This document shows positions 35,160 through 44,224 of a stretch of 64,000 nucleotides of DNA, in pieces. Both the position numbers and the translations under genes were made by a program. Below the pieces are notes generated by a model. That model saw nothing but the letters and a program-made list of their open reading frames with translations. It had not been told where the DNA came from and made no database searches. This stretch comes from Arcticimaribacter sp965277835 (GTDB lineage: Bacteria; Bacteroidota; Bacteroidia; Flavobacteriales; Flavobacteriaceae), in contig OZ255841.1 of the NCBI GenBank assembly GCA_965277835.1, positions 496,001-560,000 on the forward strand, written 5' to 3'. How positions within the stretch are numbered: the first letter of the stretch is position 1; every line of letters begins with the position of its first letter.

Positions 35160-35567
35160 ATGGATAATAATGAAAAACCAAGTTCAAAGCTACGTATTCT
35201 TCTTATAGTTTTTTTGATATGGAATTTTATGGGAATAATTGCGTTTATTACTGACATGTCAACTGACCCTAATACGCTTAGTGCTATAGATTTAGAGTTT
35301 TCAAAACATTTCCCATTATGGACAAAAGCTATATATGGTCTTGCTGTAATAACAGGAACATTGGGTACACTTGGCTTGTTAATGCGTAAACGATGGGCTA
35401 AAACTACATTAGGGATATCGCTATTGTGTGTAATTATTCAAATGTATCATAGCCTGTTTATAGCTGGTGCTATAGAGGTTTATGGAACAGCTGTAGTAAT
35501 TATGCCTATCATTGTGCTTACTGTATCCATAGTTCTATTTCGAATTGCCCAAAAGATGCATAGATAG
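35160..35567 (+). CDS. Four-helix small membrane protein between two DoxX copies
   Basis: A 135-residue protein with four hydrophobic segments (about residues 12-32, 55-75, 83-103 and 108-128). The N-terminal cytoplasmic tail is short and polar (MDNNEKPSSK). LTKAIYGLAVITGTLGTLG-like spacing and LMRKRWAKTTLGISLLCVII suggest a compact bundle; Bacteroidota relatives are sometimes loosely called sugar transporters, which is unproven. It is flanked by paralogous DoxX genes, with 16 bases before and 98 bases after. Confidence 0.7.
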   Translation: MDNNEKPSSKLRILLIVFLIWNFMGIIAFITDMSTDPNTLSAIDLEFSKHFPLWTKAIYGLAVITGTLGTLGLLMRKRWAKTTLGISLLCVIIQMYHSLFIAGAIEVYGTAVVIMPIIVLTVSIVLFRIAQKMHR

Positions 35568-35665
35568 TCTTCAAAATATATTTATAATCCTATTTAAATA
35601 CCATAAAATAATTTTTATTTAATTTAAAAATTATATTTTTATATATAATATATAAATCTTTATAA

Positions 35666-36043
35666 ATGGAAATTTACATTTTTCTTGCCCTTAAAATTAT
35701 CGTTGCAATTATCTTAATTCGAACTTTGCGATATAAGTTTCTTGCACACCCCGAGAGTGTTTATATTTTTGAACAAGCTGGAATAGAACCTTGGGGACGA
35801 ATTGGAATAGGCGTGTTAGAATTAATTGCCAGTATATTACTATTTATTCCTACCACATCTTGGGTTGGGGCAGCTTTAACTTTAGGGCTTATGTCTGGAG
35901 CTATCTTATTACATTTGACTAAGATTGGCGTTGAAGTAAAAGGAGATAAAAAGGCGCTGTTTTATACGGCTATCGTAACACTAATTCTTAGTTTTATTAT
36001 TCTTTTTAGCGAAAAAGGTAACATCCCGTTTTTAAACTTATAA
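35666..36043 (+). CDS. DoxX-family small membrane protein, copy 2
   Basis: A 125-residue paralogue of the protein encoded at 34766. Blocks such as EPWGRIGIGVLELIAS, LFYTAI and LILSFIILF plus the shared C-terminus IPFLNL are identical or nearly so. Differences cluster at helix faces and in loops (LHLTKIGVEVKGDKKA). All four predicted helices are preserved, so both copies appear intact. It is preceded by a copy of the same AT-rich leader. Function unknown. Confidence 0.82.
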   Translation: MEIYIFLALKIIVAIILIRTLRYKFLAHPESVYIFEQAGIEPWGRIGIGVLELIASILLFIPTTSWVGAALTLGLMSGAILLHLTKIGVEVKGDKKALFYTAIVTLILSFIILFSEKGNIPFLNL

Positions 36044-36120
36044 AGTTAAAAACAAAATATTCGGAACTATACAGTTATATTATTATTGAGGCTGATACTT
36101 TAGCCCTTACTAGGTTTCTT

Positions 36121-37410
36121 TTATTTGTTCTGCTGAGTTGCTCTTCTTTTATTACCCTTCTTTATATATTTATCTACCAGTAAAGAGACAGTAGCATCTC
36201 CTGTTATGTTTACTATTGTTCGACTCATATCTAAAGGCCTATCAACTGCAAATATAAGAGCTAACCCCGCCTCAGGTATCCCAGCTTGAGAAAGTACAAT
36301 AACTAACATTATAATACCTGCACTTGGTACAGCTGCAGTACCTATTGATGCAAGAGTAGCTGTAAATATAATTCCAATTTGAGCACCTAAACTTAAGTCT
36401 ATACCAAAGGCTTGAGCAATAAAAACTGCGGCAACACCTTGATAAACACTAGTGCCATCCATATTAATTGTTGCTCCAATTGGTAACACAAAACTAGCTA
36501 CTTCTTTATCTACACCTAGGTTATTCTCTACACACTCCATAGTTACAGGAAGCGTAGCCGCACTTGAGCTTGTTGAAAAAGCCAGTAATTGCGCTGGGGC
36601 AATACCTTTGAAAAAAGATGAAGGGTTCTTTTTAATAAACACCTTGACTATTAGAGCATATACCCCAATCATAGCGGCTAATGCTAATATTAGAGTAAGG
36701 GCATAAAACGCAAGAGATATAAACAGTCCCACTTCTGGAGCTTCAACGACTAAAGATGCTAAAAGCGCAAATACCCCATAAGGTGCAATAAGCATAATTA
36801 AATCTATAAGCTTTAATATTACTGCATTAAAGGAGTCGAAGAACGACTTAGCAGGTGAGGATTCTTTCTCTGGAATTAGAATAATCCCTATGCCAAAAAA
36901 TATTGCAAAAAATATGATTTGTAGCATATTGCGGTTATTGGTGGCTGCGTCAAAAAGGTTAGACGGAACAATATCTATTAATGTTTGTAAAGGCCCAGAC
37001 TCTTGTTGTTGTGCTGCAGCTTCCATTTTCTCGCTTGCCTGTGTAGAATATTCTGTCATGAGCTTTTCTCTCGTTTCAACATTCAAATATTCACCTGGCT
37101 TAATTATGTTTACTAAAATTAGCCCAATCGTAACAGCAATTAAAGTAGTACATATATAGGTTAGTATAGTTCTCCCTCCCATTTTAGAAAGCTTCGAAAT
37201 ATCTTTTAAATCAGATATCCCTTTAATTAAGGATGCAAAAATCAAAGGAATTGCAATTAACTTTAAAAGGTTAATAAAAATAGTTCCAAAAGGTTTAATA
37301 TAATCTTTAGTAAAGTCCGAACCTCCGTTAATTGACGCCATGACAAGACCAAAAATAATACCTAGCATCATTCCAATCAGTATTCTCCAGTGTAAAGCTA
37401 ACTTTTTCAT
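36121..37410 (-). CDS. DAACS-family dicarboxylate/amino acid:cation symporter
   Basis: A 429-residue GltPh-like transporter from ATG 37410 (MKKLALHWRILIGMM). Hallmarks are the serine-rich hairpin AFSTSSSAATLPVT (HP1), the NMDGT motif in GATINMDGTSVYQGVAA (transmembrane 7), the HP2 loop IGTAAVPSAGIIML and the terminal AVDRPLDMSRTIVNITGD with Asp and Arg substrate ligands. The conserved Arg in DRPLDMSRT suggests acidic substrates such as glutamate, aspartate or C4-dicarboxylates. An upstream in-frame start would overlap aroC, so it was rejected. It follows aroC by four bases and is probably co-transcribed. Confidence 0.94.
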   Translation of the reverse strand: MKKLALHWRILIGMMLGIIFGLVMASINGGSDFTKDYIKPFGTIFINLLKLIAIPLIFASLIKGISDLKDISKLSKMGGRTILTYICTTLIAVTIGLILVNIIKPGEYLNVETREKLMTEYSTQASEKMEAAAQQQESGPLQTLIDIVPSNLFDAATNNRNMLQIIFFAIFFGIGIILIPEKESSPAKSFFDSFNAVILKLIDLIMLIAPYGVFALLASLVVEAPEVGLFISLAFYALTLILALAAMIGVYALIVKVFIKKNPSSFFKGIAPAQLLAFSTSSSAATLPVTMECVENNLGVDKEVASFVLPIGATINMDGTSVYQGVAAVFIAQAFGIDLSLGAQIGIIFTATLASIGTAAVPSAGIIMLVIVLSQAGIPEAGLALIFAVDRPLDMSRTIVNITGDATVSLLVDKYIKKGNKRRATQQNK

Positions 37411-37414
37411 TATG

Positions 37415-38479
37415 TTATATTTTATTGGTTTTTTTGAGTAAACTAAAGTCTGCAAGTACTAATGCTGCCATTGCTTCTACAATGGGTACTGCTCTTGGAA
37501 CTACGCAAGGATCATGCCGCCCTTTGCCTTCTATTGTAGTGTTTTCGTTTTCAGCATTAATTGTTTCTTGTGACTGCATAATTGTAGCCACAGGCTTAAA
37601 AGCTACATTGAAATATATATCCATTCCATTTGAAATACCGCCTTGTATTCCACCAGAATAATTCGATTTTGTAGTGCCATCATTATTATATAAATCATTG
37701 TGTTGGCTTCCTCTCATTTGCGAACCTTCAAAGCCACTTCCATATTCAAAACCTTTTACTGCATTTATAGAAAGCATAGCCTTACCTAATTCGGCATGTA
37801 GTTTATCGAAAACCGGTTCTCCCAAGCCTAAAGGTACATTTTGAATAACACAAGTAATAACACCACCAACAGTATCTCCTTCTTTTCTAATTTTACGTAT
37901 ATAGTCTTCCATCTCTACTGCCATTTTTGGGTCAGCACAGCGTACAGGGTTATTTTCAATTGTACTAAAATCTAATTGACTATAAGGTGTTGTTAACTTT
38001 AGAGAGCCTACAGCAGAAACAAAAGCAACAAATTTAATTTCAGATAAAAATTGTTTTGCAATTGCACCAGCCACAACTCTACTAGCAGTTTCTCTTGCAG
38101 AACTTCTTCCTCCTCCTCTATGGTCTCTAAAACCATATTTTTGGTCATATACATAATCTGCATGAGAAGGACGATAGCTATCCTTTATATGAGTATAGTC
38201 TTTCGATTTTTGATTTGTGTTATGAATTGCAAAACCTATTGGAGTGCCCGTTGTTTTCCCTTCAAAAATTCCAGAATAGAAAACAACTTCATCAGCTTCC
38301 TTTCGTTGAGTAACAATAGCTGATTGACCTGGTTTACGTCTGTTTAGTTCCTTTTGAATAAAATTAAGGTCTATTTCAATTCCTGCTGGACAACCATCGA
38401 TAACGCCGCCTAATGCTAAGCCATGTGATTCCCCAAAAGTAGTCAAGCTAAATAGTGTTCCGAAGTTATTTCCCGGCAT
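37415..38479 (-). CDS. aroC: Chorismate synthase
   Basis: A 354-residue enzyme that converts EPSP to chorismate with reduced FMN, the last shikimate step. Present are the three chorismate-synthase signatures: GESHGLALGGVIDGCPAG near the start, YGFRDHRGGGRSSARETASR in the middle and the C-terminal GRHDPCVVPRAVPIVEAMAA. Full length. A promoter element (38501-38508) precedes it by 21 bases. Followed four bases later by the DAACS symporter gene. Confidence 0.97.
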   Translation of the reverse strand: MPGNNFGTLFSLTTFGESHGLALGGVIDGCPAGIEIDLNFIQKELNRRKPGQSAIVTQRKEADEVVFYSGIFEGKTTGTPIGFAIHNTNQKSKDYTHIKDSYRPSHADYVYDQKYGFRDHRGGGRSSARETASRVVAGAIAKQFLSEIKFVAFVSAVGSLKLTTPYSQLDFSTIENNPVRCADPKMAVEMEDYIRKIRKEGDTVGGVITCVIQNVPLGLGEPVFDKLHAELGKAMLSINAVKGFEYGSGFEGSQMRGSQHNDLYNNDGTTKSNYSGGIQGGISNGMDIYFNVAFKPVATIMQSQETINAENENTTIEGKGRHDPCVVPRAVPIVEAMAALVLADFSLLKKTNKI

Positions 38480-38500
38480 AAAAATTATAAATTAGTATAA

Positions 38501-38508
38501 CAAATATA
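38501..38508 (-). promoter_or_regulatory. -7 promoter element for aroC
   Basis: On the minus strand TATATTTG matches TAnnTTTG, with a TTG (bases 38524-38526 on the minus strand) 15 bases upstream, a slightly short spacing. Confidence 0.55.
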
Positions 38509-38568
38509 GTATTTTAAAACATCCAACATACATTATTATTTTTATTGCTTTTATTTCAAATTTATAAA

Positions 38569-38600
38569 TTGAAAAATATTAATCAATATCCTTATATTTG
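38569..38600 (+). promoter_or_regulatory. -33/-7 promoter for the TlpA-like gene, predicted leaderless
   Basis: TTG at 38569-38571 and TATATTTG at 38593-38600 are separated by 21 bases, a near-ideal Bacteroidota promoter. The start codon ATG at 38604 follows the -7 box by only three bases, so the transcript should begin at or near the A of the ATG. Confidence 0.65.
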
Positions 38601-38603
38601 CAT

Positions 38604-39728
38604 ATGGGAAAAAATCTACTTTTTGGCACGTTAATACTATCTTCAATTTTTGCAATTATTTCGTGTAATACCGTTGAAACGAATGGTTTTGTTATTAAAG
38701 GCACTATAGATATTGAAGAAGATAAAAGTATTTATTTAATTGAGGCAGACCCTAACGGGCAACCAGTTACAGTAGACTCAACTAAGATTTCTAATGGCAC
38801 TTTTAAAATAAAAGGAGATTTAGATAAAATTAACATTAATTTTTTATTTGTAGAGGGACTTAATGGAAATATACCTGTAGTCTTAGAAAATGGAACTATC
38901 GAAGCACAAATATTTAAAGACAGCATAAATTCGTCAATAGTATTTGGAACAACTTCGAACAATGATTTATTTGAATATAGAAAAAATACACAGAGGTTTG
39001 TAAATTCAATGAACGCACTTGTTCAAGAAATTAACCAAGCAAATATATCGGGGAACGGTGCTTTATCACAAAGCCTTACTTCGGAGTATAAAGCTGTTGA
39101 AGTAGAACTTGGCGCATATGAACGTAGTTTTATAAACTCTAACCCCAACTCTTATGTTGCGTCATTGATTTTAGAGCGTTTATTGACAGTAAAGAGTATT
39201 AGTACATCGGAGGCTAAGCAAATTTTCGATAAATTTGATATTGAAATTCAGCAAAGTATTTCGGGCGAAAAAATTACTGCGTTTTTAAACCAACCTGTTA
39301 ACCCTACTGATATAGGTCAAGTAGCCCCTGGGTTTGAAGGCCCAACACCTACAGGTTCTCTTATTTCGTTAGAGTCATTTAGAGGAAAAGTTACAATTAT
39401 AGATTTTTGGGCTTCTTGGTGCCGTCCTTGCCGTATTGAAAACCCAAATTTAGTTCGACTATATAATCGAATGCATGACCATGGACTTGAAATAATTAGT
39501 GTGTCTTTGGACAAGCACAAGTCTAGCTGGGAGAAAGCCATAGAAGACGATGGTCTTAATTGGCACAATGTTTCGAATTTAAAGTTTTGGCAAGACCCTA
39601 TTGCCCTTCTCTATGGTGTGCGTAGTATTCCTGCAGCTTTCGTATTAGATAAAAATGGAGTTATTGTTGGTAAAAATTTAAGAGGCGCACAACTTGACGC
39701 TAAAATTGAGGAGCTTTTAACTCAGTAA
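38604..39728 (+). CDS. TlpA-like thioredoxin-domain lipoprotein with DUF4369-type N-terminal domain
   Basis: A 374-residue lipoprotein. The signal ends in lipobox IISC. Residues 30-140 (FVIKGTIDIEEDKSIYLIEA) resemble DUF4369, common ahead of TlpA domains in Bacteroidota. A helical segment follows, then the thioredoxin fold with the redox motif WASWCRPCRIENP (C-x-x-C as C-R-P-C) and the cis-proline region VRSIPAAFVLDKNG. It likely reduces or resolves disulphides in the periplasm. ATG at 38604 is chosen over an upstream TTG that lies inside the promoter box. Monocistronic and convergent with the rhomboid gene. Confidence 0.9.
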   Translation: MGKNLLFGTLILSSIFAIISCNTVETNGFVIKGTIDIEEDKSIYLIEADPNGQPVTVDSTKISNGTFKIKGDLDKININFLFVEGLNGNIPVVLENGTIEAQIFKDSINSSIVFGTTSNNDLFEYRKNTQRFVNSMNALVQEINQANISGNGALSQSLTSEYKAVEVELGAYERSFINSNPNSYVASLILERLLTVKSISTSEAKQIFDKFDIEIQQSISGEKITAFLNQPVNPTDIGQVAPGFEGPTPTGSLISLESFRGKVTIIDFWASWCRPCRIENPNLVRLYNRMHDHGLEIISVSLDKHKSSWEKAIEDDGLNWHNVSNLKFWQDPIALLYGVRSIPAAFVLDKNGVIVGKNLRGAQLDAKIEELLTQ

Positions 39729-39733
39729 TACCA

Positions 39734-40381
39734 CTATCTTTTTTTGAATATAATAAACCCTGCAACTGTGGTTATTATAAATAGTAGCATTAGAGTTTCA
39801 TAGGCTTCAGTTATAACTGAAGGAACAAATATAAGTGTAGTTAAAATGCCACCAACTGCACCCCCAAAATGGGCAGTATGCCCTACATTATCATGTTGCT
39901 TTTTCATACCAAAAAGAGTGTAAACCAAATATAAGATTGCAAAAACGAATCCTGGTATTGGTATGGGCAAAATAATTAAAAACAACTTCATGTCGGGGTT
40001 CATCAATATTGTTGCGTATAAAACTCCCATAATAGCTCCACTAGCACCAACTGCAGTATAGAGTAAATTATTTTTATGGTAATAAAGAGCAAAGAGGTTT
40101 CCTGCTAATAAACAAATGAAATACAATATTAAAAAGTTAAAGGTACCTAACCCTGCTAAAGCTTGTCCACCAAATAGATATAATGTAAACATATTAAAAA
40201 ATAGATGAGAACCATCTACATGCAAAAATGCAGAGCTTATTAGCCTGTAACGCTCACCTCTATTTATAGACGAAATACTGAATTTGAATCTATCAAAAAA
40301 TATGGGGTCATTAAACCCTTTTAACGAGAACAGTCCATTAACTAAAATTAGACTAATTATTATTGGAGAAATAGAAAGCAT
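39734..40381 (-). CDS. Rhomboid-family intramembrane serine protease
   Basis: A 215-residue protein of six transmembrane helices from ATG 40381 (MLSISPIIISLI). The catalytic serine is in GASGAIMG and the partner histidine in VGHTAHFGGAVGG. The helix-2 histidine and asparagine of HVDGSHLFFNMFTLYLFGG form the oxyanion region, and RGERYRLISSAFLH is the L1 entrance. It cleaves single-pass membrane proteins inside the bilayer; targets unknown. The upstream Met at 40444 is rejected since it would place the promoter element inside the gene. Confidence 0.93.
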   Translation of the reverse strand: MLSISPIIISLILVNGLFSLKGFNDPIFFDRFKFSISSINRGERYRLISSAFLHVDGSHLFFNMFTLYLFGGQALAGLGTFNFLILYFICLLAGNLFALYYHKNNLLYTAVGASGAIMGVLYATILMNPDMKLFLIILPIPIPGFVFAILYLVYTLFGMKKQHDNVGHTAHFGGAVGGILTTLIFVPSVITEAYETLMLLFIITTVAGFIIFKKR

Positions 40382-40405
40382 AAATAATTTATAATTGATA
40401 CCAAC

Positions 40406-40413
40406 CAAAAATA
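40406..40413 (-). promoter_or_regulatory. -7 promoter element for the rhomboid gene
   Basis: On the minus strand TATTTTTG matches TAnnTTTG and lies 24 bases before the ATG at 40381. It is back to back with the acyltransferase promoter. Confidence 0.45.
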
Positions 40414-40432
40414 TGGAATGAGCGAATATACT

Positions 40433-40440
40433 TATATTTG
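40433..40440 (+). promoter_or_regulatory. -7 promoter element for the LpxL-type acyltransferase
   Basis: TATATTTG matches TAnnTTTG, 14 bases before the TTG start at 40455, predicting a leader of about ten bases containing the A-rich stretch AAAAAAAAAG. Confidence 0.55.
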
Positions 40441-40454
40441 CCAAAAAAAAAGTT

Positions 40455-41354
40455 TTGCAACTAATAGTCTTTTTGATTTCTTATCCAATTCTTATAGGGC
40501 TTTCGCTTTTACCACATTTTGTGTTATATAGAGTTTCCGATGGGCTATACATTTTATTATATAAAATACTAGGGTATCGACTTAAAGTAGTTCGAAAAAA
40601 CCTAAAGTTGTCTTTCCCTCAAAAGTCAAATAAGGAACGAATTGAAATTGAACGAAAGTTTTATAAACATTTATGTGACATTTTTGTCGAAATGCTTAAA
40701 GCCCTTACTATTAGCAAAAAACAAACTTTAAAACGATATAAGTTTTTTAATATAGAATTGATTAACAACTTCTCAAAGCAAAACCGTAGTGTCGTTTTAA
40801 TGGCTGGTCATTACTCGAGTTGGGAAGGAATGTTATCTATGGGACACTATATAGAAGGAAAAGGGTATGGGGTATATACGCCTATTACAAACAAATACTT
40901 CGATAGATTAGTTATAAAGTCTAGAGAAAGGCATCATGTCTATATGGGGTCTCGATACAAGACTGCTGTTGATGTGGAGCTCCATCAAAAGGATAGCACT
41001 AATTATGTTTATGGTTTAGCCGCCGATCAATCGCCTCAACCAAAGGCTAAAACATATTGGAGACCGTTTATGGGAATAGAAGTTCCTGTTTTTACGGGAG
41101 GTGAGCGTATGGCACGAAATTATAATATGCCTGTTGTTTTTTCGGAAGTCAATAGAGTAAAACGTGGGTATTATGAAACTAATATTACTCTAATTAGCGA
41201 TAATCCACAAGAAACTAAAGAAAATGAAATAACCGATATTTTTATAACATCGCTAGAAAATCAAATAAAGAAAGATCCTTCTCAATATTTTTGGACTCAC
41301 AATAGGTTTAAACACATGGATAAAAATCCAAAACTACGCTCTCAAGCTCAATAG
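40455..41354 (+). CDS. LpxL/HtrB-family lipid A acyltransferase
   Basis: A 299-residue inner-membrane-associated protein. The catalytic H-x4-E dyad is in AGHYSSWEGMLSMG; RVSDGLYILLYKILGYRLKV and VRKNLKLSFP form the N-terminal amphipathic and membrane region. LAADQSPQPKAKTYWRPFMG and VFTGGERMARNYNMPVVF match the substrate-binding and phosphate motifs of the lauroyl/myristoyl acyltransferases. It adds a secondary acyl chain to lipid A. No ATG is available, so TTG 40455 is used. The last 21 bases overlap the convergent glmM gene. Confidence 0.92.
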   Translation: MQLIVFLISYPILIGLSLLPHFVLYRVSDGLYILLYKILGYRLKVVRKNLKLSFPQKSNKERIEIERKFYKHLCDIFVEMLKALTISKKQTLKRYKFFNIELINNFSKQNRSVVLMAGHYSSWEGMLSMGHYIEGKGYGVYTPITNKYFDRLVIKSRERHHVYMGSRYKTAVDVELHQKDSTNYVYGLAADQSPQPKAKTYWRPFMGIEVPVFTGGERMARNYNMPVVFSEVNRVKRGYYETNITLISDNPQETKENEITDIFITSLENQIKKDPSQYFWTHNRFKHMDKNPKLRSQAQ

Positions 41355-42719
41355 TTTTTCTTTAAACGTATTCATCAACAAAATAGCTTGTTCTTGTGAT
41401 GTAGCTTCTGTATATACTCTAATAATAGGCTCAGTATTCGATTTGCGCAGATGTACCCAAGAGTCTTCAAAATCAATTTTAACGCCATCTATTGTATTAG
41501 GCTTTCGACTTTTATATTCTTCCTCTATTTTTTTTAATAATACATCTACATCTACATTTGGCTCAAGGTTCAGTTTACCTTTTCCCATAAAATATTCGGG
41601 GTACGTTTTTTTTAATTCAGACACTGACAAATCAGCTTCGCTTAGCAATGATAAAAATAAGGCTGTACCTATTAGAGAGTCTCTTCCGTAATGAAGAGAA
41701 GGGTCAATTATTCCTCCATTTCCCTCTCCTCCTATCACTGCATTATATTTTTTCATTTGTGTAACAACATTTACTTCTCCAACTGCACTGGAATAGTACA
41801 TCCCTCCATGTTTTTCTGTAATATCTTTTAATGCACGTGTCGATGACATATTTGAAACAGTATTTCCAGCTTTTTTACTAAGTACATAATCTGCACATGC
41901 GACAAGGGTATATTCTTCTCCAAACATTTTACCTTTTTCATCCATAAAAGCTAAACGGTCAACATCTGGGTCAACAACAATTCCCAAGTCTGCTCCTGTG
42001 TCTATAACTTTTGCTGATAAATCTTTTAAATGCTCCTCAAGAGGCTCTGGGTTATGTGGAAAATGCCCATTCGGTTCACAATATAATTCGACCACTTCTA
42101 CATTTAAACAGTTCAACAGTTTTGGAATAGCAATACCGCCGATTGAGTTTACCCCATCAACTACAACTTTAAATTTCTTTTTCTTTATAGCCTCTAGGTT
42201 TAACAAGGGATGGTTTAATATATATTTAATATGTATATCTAACGCATTAGAATTATTAGTTATTCGCCCTAAATTATTTATAGTGGCAAAGTCAAAGTCT
42301 TCGCGTTCTGCAAATTCTAAAATCTTTGCGCCTGCCTCAGCATTGAGAAATTCTCCATTGTGGTCTAGTAGTTTTAACGCATTCCATTGCATTGGGTTAT
42401 GGCTTGCTGTTAATATAATACCACCTTGCGCTTTTTCTTCGGTTACCATAATTTCAACGGTAGGTGTTGTTGCCATTTCTAAATCAACTACATCTATACC
42501 CATTCCAATAAGTGTATTAGCTACTAGTGTTTGAACCATAGCCCCCGAAATTCGAGCATCTCGACCAACTACAATTTTACACTTAGCAACCTTTGTTTGC
42601 AATTGAATATATTGCCCATAAGCAGCAGTAAAGCGAACGACATCCAAAGGCGTTAAATTATCATTAGGCTTACCTCCTATTGTACCGCGTATCCCAGAAA
42701 TAGATTTAATTAAAGTCAT
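41334..42719 (-). CDS. glmM: Phosphoglucosamine mutase (phosphohexomutase family)
   Basis: A 461-residue four-domain phosphohexomutase. The N-terminus SISGIRGTIGG, the phosphoserine loop TASHNPMQWN, the metal-binding VDPDVDRLAF, the sugar loop GGEGNGGI and the C-terminal phosphate loop RKSNTEPIIRVYTEA are all present. In Bacteroidota this group is annotated GlmM (glucosamine-6-phosphate to glucosamine-1-phosphate, for peptidoglycan and LPS), though phosphomannomutase activity is possible. Convergent overlap with the acyltransferase gene. Confidence 0.92.
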   Translation of the reverse strand: MTLIKSISGIRGTIGGKPNDNLTPLDVVRFTAAYGQYIQLQTKVAKCKIVVGRDARISGAMVQTLVANTLIGMGIDVVDLEMATTPTVEIMVTEEKAQGGIILTASHNPMQWNALKLLDHNGEFLNAEAGAKILEFAEREDFDFATINNLGRITNNSNALDIHIKYILNHPLLNLEAIKKKKFKVVVDGVNSIGGIAIPKLLNCLNVEVVELYCEPNGHFPHNPEPLEEHLKDLSAKVIDTGADLGIVVDPDVDRLAFMDEKGKMFGEEYTLVACADYVLSKKAGNTVSNMSSTRALKDITEKHGGMYYSSAVGEVNVVTQMKKYNAVIGGEGNGGIIDPSLHYGRDSLIGTALFLSLLSEADLSVSELKKTYPEYFMGKGKLNLEPNVDVDVLLKKIEEEYKSRKPNTIDGVKIDFEDSWVHLRKSNTEPIIRVYTEATSQEQAILLMNTFKEKLLSLRA

Positions 42720-42733
42720 CTTAAAAATTTTAA

Positions 42734-42741
42734 CAAAGATA
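42734..42741 (-). promoter_or_regulatory. -7 promoter element for glmM
   Basis: On the minus strand TATCTTTG matches TAnnTTTG, 14 bases before the glmM ATG, predicting a leader of about ten bases. Confidence 0.5.
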
Positions 42742-42831
42742 TTCTACTCATTAAAAAATCATAGCTGTTTCGTAACTTAATATTCCAATTTTTTGACTTT
42801 AATAACTTAATGATTTATATCTAGGAATAAC

Positions 42832-44052
42832 TTATTTAAATGGATCGCTATATTTTTCATCTGCAAGCATTTCTTGATCTGTAAGTGTGTTTAAAAACGC
42901 AATTAACGCCTCTTTTTGTGCTTGAGTTAAATTTATTCGAATTGGATTACCATCCGACCCTATTAAAGAAGGTGCTAAATTAGGGTGTTTTTTAATTCCT
43001 GTACTATAATGGTTAATTACGTCTTCGAGCGTAGCAAAACGTCCATCGTGCATATAAGGTGGACGAATAGCAATGTTTCTTAATGAAGGTGCTTTAAATT
43101 TCCCGATATCATTACGGTTATTCGTCGATTCGAAAACACCCAAGTCATCTGTAGATTGTAAATCTAATCCATTATTGAGTGAATTAGTAGTACCAGGTCT
43201 ATCTATAGCTCCTACAAAGGCTTCTGTTATATGGCATGCTGCACAATTAATTCTATCACCATTGGCTGAAGTAATCGGAGAAAAGAATAATCTTTTACCT
43301 GTGTTTTCTTGTTGTGTAAAACTAGGGAAATCAATTGTAGGAGATTGCACTTCGCTCCTAGCTTTGTCATATTTAGATGTAATACTGACCAGACTTCGTA
43401 TAAATTGCGATAACGCTTTAGCAATTCTATCTCGTGTAATGTTCTTGTCTCCAAAAGCAGCTTCAAAAAGTGGAGGGTAATATGTTTGTTTTCCTACTAT
43501 TTGTTCTAACTCTTGAAGTGTTAAACCCATTTCTATAGGGTCTTCTATAGGCTGTAAAACTTGCTCTTCTAAGGTGCCGGCTCTTTCATCCCAAAAGAAT
43601 TTTCCACCAGAGAAAAAACGAGCATTTACCAAGCTCATAGAGTGTCTTCTTGTTTGGTCATCATTAAACCCTCTACTAAATATATCGGGATCCGAGAAAC
43701 CAAATTTCTGCTGATGACATGATGCACACGAAATTGTAGCGTTTGCACTTAACTTCTTATCATAAAATAAGACTCTACCTAAAGTAGCTCCTTCGTCTGT
43801 TATTGGGTTATTGCTAGGCGTGTTGTCAAAATCTATGGCAGCATGTTGAAACTGGGCCTGTTGCGAAAAAGTATTAGTTCTATAGTGTACTGGTAATTCT
43901 ATATTGGCATAATTAAAAGGTTTTTCGGGTAAATTTAATGCTGCCAATGGATCCTCTGTTATAACTGTCATATACTCTTCTTCGCTACTTGTTTTACAAG
44001 TAGCAAAAAACAAAATGCAGAATAAAAGTGAAACGAAATTGAAGTTTTTCAT
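42832..44052 (-). CDS. Di-haem cytochrome c peroxidase/MauG-family lipoprotein
   Basis: A 406-residue exported protein. The signal ends in FFATC, a lipobox-like cysteine. Two haem c sites are visible: CASCH near residue 108 (ISCASCHQQKFGFSD) and CAACH near residue 267 (INCAACHITEAF). The intervening RRHSMSLVNARFFSGGKFFW and the C-terminal FKAPSLRNIAIRPPYMHDGR fit CcpA/MauG di-haem enzymes, which reduce hydrogen peroxide with electrons from a cytochrome. It is on the opposite strand from the ACP phosphodiesterase gene, with 172 bases between the divergent starts. Confidence 0.92.
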   Translation of the reverse strand: MKNFNFVSLLFCILFFATCKTSSEEEYMTVITEDPLAALNLPEKPFNYANIELPVHYRTNTFSQQAQFQHAAIDFDNTPSNNPITDEGATLGRVLFYDKKLSANATISCASCHQQKFGFSDPDIFSRGFNDDQTRRHSMSLVNARFFSGGKFFWDERAGTLEEQVLQPIEDPIEMGLTLQELEQIVGKQTYYPPLFEAAFGDKNITRDRIAKALSQFIRSLVSITSKYDKARSEVQSPTIDFPSFTQQENTGKRLFFSPITSANGDRINCAACHITEAFVGAIDRPGTTNSLNNGLDLQSTDDLGVFESTNNRNDIGKFKAPSLRNIAIRPPYMHDGRFATLEDVINHYSTGIKKHPNLAPSLIGSDGNPIRINLTQAQKEALIAFLNTLTDQEMLADEKYSDPFK

Positions 44053-44224
44053 AAGAAGATAACTTATATCACATTAATATAATTTAGAATCATTTAGATG
44101 TAATCCGTTTAAAATATTTTAATATTGATGATTATTAGTATTTCTGTAAAAAAATAGATACTAAAAACACAATTGAAAACATAACAAATATACTTAATCG
44201 AAAAAAGTATATTAATTTTAATAA

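Noticed and set aside
37411..37455. Longer N-terminus for the DAACS symporter
   Set aside because: The extra residues overlap aroC and add no recognisable sequence, while ATG 37410 begins a typical start for this family.
40382..40444. Longer rhomboid start at 40444
   Set aside because: The extension contains the TATTTTTG promoter element and the residues do not resemble rhomboid N-termini.
41334..41354. Overlapping convergent gene ends as a sign of frameshift
   Set aside because: Both proteins have complete, family-typical C-termini, so the 21-base overlap is likely real compaction.
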